Below, in pieces: positions 1 to 3,060 of a stretch of DNA of 5,711 nt (its first letter is position 1; each line of letters begins with the position of its first letter). The stretch covers positions 1-5,711 of the forward strand of contig JBBDXI010000035.1 in NCBI GenBank assembly GCA_040902425.1. The letters run 5' to 3'. Under the pieces are notes generated by a model. It had not been told where the DNA came from and did no database searches. It saw only the letters and a program-made list of their open reading frames with translations. Both the position numbers and the translations under genes were made by a program. This DNA comes from JBBDXI01 sp040902425 (GTDB lineage: Bacteria; Planctomycetota; Phycisphaerae; Phycisphaerales; UBA1924).

Positions 1-10
1 AAATCCGACA

Positions 11-1021
11 TCAGCTCACCTCCACCCTCCCCACCAGCTCGCCCACGCTCCCGCACCCCTGCCCCCGCACCCACTCCCCCAGCCCCCGCGCCACGCGCGC
101 CGGCGCCCGCGGGTCCGCGAACAAGGCCGTCCCCATCTCCACCGCGCTCGCACCCGCCAGGATGAACTCCGCCGCATCCTCCCACGTCAGGATCCCCCCG
201 ATCCCCACGATCGGCACCCCCGCCTCCCGCGCCACCCCCCGGTACACGTCGTGCACCAGCTTCACCGCTACCGGGTGCACCGCCGGCCCCGACAGGCCCC
301 CCGTCACGTTCGCCAGCCGCGGCCGCCGCGTCCGCACATCAATCCCCATCGCCGGGATCGTGTTCGCGATGCACAGCCCCGACGCCCCCCCCTCAACCGC
401 CGCCCGCGCAATATCCACCATCGAGTGCCCCCGCGTCCCCACCGGCACCGGGCTTAGTTTCACGAACAGCGGGAGCGCACGCCGGGTGCCACTGCTCGCG
501 GCGTCGTCGCCGCGCAGCAGTGCCGCCTTCACCGCCCCCACCACCTCCCGCAGCGCGCCCGGGTCCGCCCCGAACTCGCACCCCCCGTGCACGTTCGGGC
601 ACGACACGTTCAGCTCGACGGCCGCGATCCCCGGCACCCCCGCCATCGCCCCCGCCACCCGCACGTAGTCCTCCACCGAGAACCCCGCCACCGACCCGAT
701 CACCGCCGCCCCCGTCTCGCGCGAGAACCCCGCCACCCGCGGCCCCACATCCCGCACGAACGCCTCAACCCCGATGTTCGCCAGCCCGATCGCGTTCAGC
801 ATCCCCCCGCGCGTCTCCAGAATCCGCCACGTCGGGTTCCCCTCCCGCGGGGCCGCCGTGATCGACTTCGTCACCACCCCGCCCACGCGCGACAGGTCCA
901 GCACATCCCCGGTCTCGTCGAGGTAGCCGGCGGTGCCCGCAGCCAGGATCACCGGATTGCGCAGCCGCACACCGCACAGGTCCACCGCCAACGCCGGGTC
1001 ATCGGAGGGGGCGCCTCGCAC
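11..1021 (-). CDS. pyrD: Dihydroorotate dehydrogenase, class 1B type (PyrD catalytic subunit)
   Basis: Oxidises dihydroorotate to orotate with bound FMN, the fourth step of de novo pyrimidine synthesis, in the cytosol. The 336 residues span a whole class 1 enzyme. Visible motifs are RNPVILAAGT (21-30), TKSITAAPREGNP (51-63), NAIGLANIGVE (76-86), NVSCPN (138-143) with the catalytic Cys141 that marks class 1 (class 2 has Ser), FVKLSP (186-191) with the FMN-contacting Lys188, ANT (219-221), GGLSG (241-245), GIGGI (273-277) and VEMGTALF (294-301). Class 1B is favoured over 1A by overall resemblance. Family members of that type normally pair with the iron-sulfur/FAD subunit PyrK and pass electrons to NAD+; no pyrK lies in this window. 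The start is GTG at 1021: an in-frame TAG ends at 1031, and a TAGGCT hexamer sits 6 nt upstream with no Shine-Dalgarno. Divergent from the zinc-ribbon gene across a 65-bp gap. Confidence 0.95.
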   Translation of the reverse strand: MRGAPSDDPALAVDLCGVRLRNPVILAAGTAGYLDETGDVLDLSRVGGVVTKSITAAPREGNPTWRILETRGGMLNAIGLANIGVEAFVRDVGPRVAGFSRETGAAVIGSVAGFSVEDYVRVAGAMAGVPGIAAVELNVSCPNVHGGCEFGADPGALREVVGAVKAALLRGDDAASSGTRRALPLFVKLSPVPVGTRGHSMVDIARAAVEGGASGLCIANTIPAMGIDVRTRRPRLANVTGGLSGPAVHPVAVKLVHDVYRGVAREAGVPIVGIGGILTWEDAAEFILAGASAVEMGTALFADPRAPARVARGLGEWVRGQGCGSVGELVGRVEVS

Positions 1022-1027
1022 GCGACA

Positions 1028-1033
1028 AGCCTA
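1028..1033 (-). promoter_or_regulatory. Putative -10 element of a leaderless pyrD transcript
   Basis: On the minus strand TAGGCT fits TANNNT and ends 6 nt before the GTG start at 1021, which would put the transcription start at or beside the start codon. I see no convincing -35 hexamer at the usual spacing and no ribosome binding site. The call rests mainly on three neighbouring genes showing the same arrangement. Confidence 0.5.
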
Positions 1034-1073
1034 CCCGCGTCGAACACGCGGTGCGCCCCACAAGGCGTCTCTA

Positions 1074-1079
1074 TAGGAT
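1074..1079 (+). promoter_or_regulatory. Putative -10 element of the first zinc-ribbon gene
   Basis: TAGGAT lies 7 nt before the ATG at 1087, inside the 65-bp divergent gap shared with pyrD. The overlapping TATAGG at 1072-1077 is an alternative reading. No purine-rich ribosome binding site lies between it and the ATG, which suggests a leaderless message. It overlaps the alternative ATG at 1078, which argues against that upstream start. Confidence 0.5.
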
Positions 1080-1086
1080 GCGCTCG

Positions 1087-1521
1087 ATGGCGCGCCCGTG
1101 CACTCGCTGCGGCTACGACCTGAGCGGGCTCCCACGAACGCCCGCGGGTGTCCGATGCCCCGAGTGCGGCGCCCTCCTCCGAGGCCCCGATTGGTTGCTC
1201 CGCGACCGGTTGCTGACGCGCGACCTCTGGTGGGTGATCGCGGCCTCGGCGCTCGTGCCCTGGATCGTGATGGCCCTCGTGGCCGTCACGATCCGCTGGC
1301 CCGGCTACGGCTACGGACCCCTTCTCGTCTTTCTGGCCACTCCTGTCCTGTGCACCACGGGAGCCGCAGCCTTCGGCGCATGGACCGCGATCCGCCGTCG
1401 CAACCGCGACCTCGCGGCGTTCAGCCCGCTCGTGACCGCGACGTGCGCGTGCGTCGCCGCCGGACCGGTGAGCGCCGTTTCCACGGTCGCCGCGATGATG
1501 GTGCTCGGCCTGTCTCTCTGA
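1087..1521 (+). CDS. Small zinc-ribbon membrane protein, paralog 1
   Basis: Function unknown; 144 residues from the preferred start. The N-terminus is a zinc-ribbon-like knuckle pair, CTRCGYDLSGL with Cys5 and Cys8, then RCPECG with Cys24 and Cys27, probably binding one zinc in the cytosol. About three hydrophobic segments follow, near residues 48-69, 78-99 and 115-141, separated by a WPGYGYG turn and a basic IRRRNRD stretch at 102-108. There is no signal peptide. The CxxC-x-YDLSG...CPECG start is a recurrent planctomycete protein type, in my recollection usually annotated hypothetical. Upstream in-frame starts exist at GTG 1051 and ATG 1078. I choose ATG 1087 because it follows the -10-like TAGGAT by 7 nt and because it aligns the four cysteines exactly with the paralog at 1600-2028. 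It could be a membrane-anchored regulator or assembly factor, but nothing here decides that. Confidence 0.85.
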   Translation: MARPCTRCGYDLSGLPRTPAGVRCPECGALLRGPDWLLRDRLLTRDLWWVIAASALVPWIVMALVAVTIRWPGYGYGPLLVFLATPVLCTTGAAAFGAWTAIRRRNRDLAAFSPLVTATCACVAAGPVSAVSTVAAMMVLGLSL

Positions 1522-1588
1522 CGGCCAGACTCGCACCGGCCCACGCCACGTGCTGTTCCCACGCAAGTCCCCCCCGACCACATGCCGC

Positions 1589-1594
1589 TAGAGT
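1589..1594 (+). promoter_or_regulatory. Putative -10 element of the second zinc-ribbon gene
   Basis: TAGAGT is followed by five bases (CCCCT) and then GTG at 1600. The spacing equals that of the TAAACT element before the gene at 2114. It lies inside the reading frame of the longer alternative start at ATG 1582, so if it is a promoter the shorter GTG start is the real one. Confidence 0.5.
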
Positions 1595-1599
1595 CCCCT

Positions 1600-2028
1600 G
1601 TGCCCTTCCGCTGCAACACCTGCTTCTACGACCTCAGCGGCTGCTGCCCGCGCCCTCGCCCCACCATCTGCCCCGAGTGCGGTAACCTCTGCACTCCGGG
1701 AAAGGAGTACGGCGTTCCGGACCGGAGGCTCAAGACCGACGTCTGGGTCTCCATCGGCATCGCGGTCGCGGCCAGCATCGGTGCGCTCATCCTCTCGCAA
1801 GCCCTCACCGGCCGCCGGGCGTCCTTCGAGGTGCTGATGGTCCTCGCACCGTTCGCCGGCACCGCCGCCGCGGCCGCCTACTCCACGTTAGCGTCCCTTT
1901 CCCGCCGCTCTGAGCCCGGCTCCGATTACGGCGTCGGCCTCACCGTCCTCACCTGCACACTCGGCGCCGGCTCCGTCGCGCTCTGTTCTGTCCCCTTAGG
2001 TTTGCTGCTGGCGGAGGTGTTCTTCTGA
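1600..2028 (+). CDS. Small zinc-ribbon membrane protein, paralog 2
   Basis: Function unknown; 142 residues from GTG 1600. It has the same plan as its upstream neighbour: CNTCFYDLSG with Cys5 and Cys8, ICPECG with Cys24 and Cys27, then hydrophobic segments near residues 48-69, 76-100 and 110-142. Cysteine positions and the first membrane segment coincide with the paralog without a gap, while the membrane segments share little residue identity, so the duplication looks old. The linker after the ribbon (CTPGKEYGVPDRRLKTD) is polar and charged. An ATG at 1582 would add six residues, but the -10-like TAGAGT at 1589-1594 and the paralog alignment both favour the GTG. It follows the first copy by 78 bp with an apparent promoter of its own, so the pair need not be one operon. 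Confidence 0.85.
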   Translation: MPFRCNTCFYDLSGCCPRPRPTICPECGNLCTPGKEYGVPDRRLKTDVWVSIGIAVAASIGALILSQALTGRRASFEVLMVLAPFAGTAAAAAYSTLASLSRRSEPGSDYGVGLTVLTCTLGAGSVALCSVPLGLLLAEVFF

Positions 2029-2102
2029 GCCGGGTCGCGCTGATGCTGGTCTGGTTCCACTGACCGCAGGCCGCGACACGGCTCTTCCGAACCGATCGCC
2101 CC

Positions 2103-2108
2103 TAAACT
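2103..2108 (+). promoter_or_regulatory. Putative -10 element of the TPR-YggX gene
   Basis: TAAACT is followed by CCCCC and then ATG at 2114. The bases before the ATG are all C, so a Shine-Dalgarno site is clearly absent. A transcript starting 6 nt after the hexamer would begin on the A of the ATG. This is the clearest leaderless-type start in the window. I see no good -35. Confidence 0.6.
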
Positions 2109-2113
2109 CCCCC

Positions 2114-2815
2114 ATGGACACCCCCCAGCGCATCGCCCAGTTCGAGAACATGGTCCGCCCCGGCGCCGACCCCGACAACGACATGGCCTGGTTCAGCCTC
2201 GCCGGCGCCTACGCCGACGCCAACCGCCACGCCGACGCCGCCACCGCCTACGAACGCTGCATCCAGCTCAACCCCGGCTTCTCCAAGGCCTACCAACTCG
2301 CGGGCTCCTCCCACATCAAGGCCGGCGACGAGCCCGCGGCCGCGAAGGTCCTCGAGGCCGGCTACCGCACCGCCGCCGCCCGCGGCGACCGGATGCCGCA
2401 GAAAGCCATGGGCGAACTCCTCACCCAGATCGGCCGCCCCCTTCCCGAGGTCCAGCCATCTCCGGAGACTGTGGGGCAGATGGGGACTGTGGGGCAGGCG
2501 TCCCGCCTGCCGGCAGCCGGGCCGGCTGCCCCACACGGCGAGTTCACCTGCCGCCGCTCCGGCCGCCCCGGCACGAAAATGCCCCGCCCCCCCTTCCGCG
2601 GCCCCGTCGGCGAGTGGATCGCCGCCAACATCGCCAAGGAGACCTTCGAGGAGTGGATCCGCCAGGGCACCAAGGTCATCAACGAAATGCGCCTCGACCT
2701 CTCCCGCCAGGAGGATGAGGACACCTACGACGCCCACATGCGCGAGTACCTCGGCATCGACGAGGAGCTCTACGCGAAACTCACCGAAGGCAAAGTCGGC
2801 ACCGCCGGCGAGTAG
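2114..2815 (+). CDS. TPR protein fused to a YggX-like Fe(2+)-trafficking domain
   Basis: 233 residues with two modules. Residues 24-56 (AWFSLAGAYADANRHADAA...LNPGF) are a clear tetratricopeptide repeat and 58-91 a second, weaker one, suggesting a protein-docking surface. Residues 144-218 match the small iron-trafficking protein YggX. Compared with E. coli YggX from memory, Cys146, Gly163, Gly166, Ile169, KE at 175-176, Trp181 and INE at 189-191 line up without gaps. Free-standing YggX is about 90 residues and is linked to protection or repair of iron-sulfur proteins under oxidative stress. By inference the fusion brings an iron-handling domain to a partner bound by the TPR. The linker (113-143) holds an in-frame palindromic element encoding VGQASRLPAAGPAAPH. 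The start at 2114 is fixed by the TAAACT element 5 nt upstream. No signal peptide, so cytosolic. YggX identity is strong by pattern but not confirmed by search. Confidence 0.88.
   Translation: MDTPQRIAQFENMVRPGADPDNDMAWFSLAGAYADANRHADAATAYERCIQLNPGFSKAYQLAGSSHIKAGDEPAAAKVLEAGYRTAAARGDRMPQKAMGELLTQIGRPLPEVQPSPETVGQMGTVGQASRLPAAGPAAPHGEFTCRRSGRPGTKMPRPPFRGPVGEWIAANIAKETFEEWIRQGTKVINEMRLDLSRQEDEDTYDAHMREYLGIDEELYAKLTEGKVGTAGE
2467..2535 (+). repeat. Palindromic element inserted in frame in the TPR-YggX linker
   Basis: The core at 2488-2535 is 48 bp (16 codons) and is bounded by perfect 10-bp inverted repeats, TGTGGGGCAG and CTGCCCCACA. Inside are two further palindromes: GGCAGGCG at 2493-2500 pairs with CGCCTGCC at 2504-2511 over a 3-nt loop, and GGCAGCCGG at 2512-2520 is the reverse complement of 2522-2530. 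A 13-nt direct repeat, GACTGTGGGGCAG, occurs at 2467-2479 and again at 2485-2497. The GGGGCAGGCGTCCCGCCTGCC-type core resembles short interspersed repeats I associate with planctomycete and related genomes; that family link is recollection, the palindromes are seen directly. It does not break the frame. Confidence 0.8.
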
Positions 2816-2895
2816 CCCCTCCCCCGCCGTTCTTGCCCCTCCCCCGCCGCTCTGGGCGGGGAAGGTGGCCGAGCGCAGCGAGGCCGGAGGGGGCC
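2815..2895 (+). repeat. Intergenic GC-rich interspersed-type repeat
   Basis: A 15-nt unit, GCCCCTCCCCCGCCG, occurs at 2815-2829 and 2835-2849. The second copy runs into a palindromic block: CCCCGCC at 2842-2848 pairs with GGCGGGG at 2855-2861, GGCC at 2867-2870 pairs with GGCC at 2882-2885 around GAGCGCAGCGA, and CCCCTCC at 2836-2842 pairs with GGAGGGG at 2886-2892. The GGTGGCCGAGCGCAGCGAGG segment looks like a dispersed intergenic repeat found in many GC-rich bacterial genomes (recollection). It begins at the stop codon of the TPR-YggX gene, so it may also act as a 3' end structure; no T tract follows. Confidence 0.6.
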
Positions 2896-3011
2896 TTGCT
2901 CTCCGGCGGAACCGCGCCGCGCAAGCGGGCCCGCGCCAATCGCGCAACCGCTGGATCGGCCGCGAACACTCATTCAGTCCTGAGAATCCTGCTAGGCGGC
3001 CCTCAGAATGC

Positions 3012-3020
3012 TGGTACCTT
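3012..3020 (+). promoter_or_regulatory. Putative extended -10 promoter of the secreted protein gene
   Basis: TGGTACCTT fits the extended -10 pattern TGN-TANNNT. Transcription would begin near 3027, giving a leader of about 34 nt that includes the Shine-Dalgarno site. No clear -35 is seen, which extended -10 promoters often tolerate. A related block about 22 nt upstream (2981-3001) carries the weaker TGCTAGGCG. Confidence 0.4.
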
Positions 3021-3048
3021 GGCCACTCGGCCCACTCGCGCCCAACCT

Positions 3049-3053
3049 GGAGG
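3049..3053 (+). promoter_or_regulatory. Shine-Dalgarno site deciding the secreted protein start
   Basis: GGAGG is separated by 7 nt (TCCCCGC) from the ATG at 3061. It is the only good ribosome binding site before a gene in this window. It selects 3061 over the in-frame upstream TTG at 2833, whose first 76 codons would translate the intergenic repeat. Confidence 0.85.
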
Positions 3054-3060
3054 TCCCCGC

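Noticed and set aside
162..1123. Several plus-strand open frames opposite pyrD
   Set aside because: Pro/Arg/His-rich translations without motifs, opposite a complete, well-conserved enzyme gene.
2030..2081. Terminator after the second zinc-ribbon gene (CCGGGTCGCG with CGCGACACGG, one mismatch)
   Set aside because: The loop of 32 nt is long, one pair is mismatched and no T tract follows; chance pairing in GC-rich DNA cannot be excluded.
2833..3060. A 76-residue N-terminal extension of the secreted protein from TTG 2833
   Set aside because: It would translate the intergenic repeat, and it buries a clean signal peptide that begins at ATG 3061 behind a good Shine-Dalgarno site.
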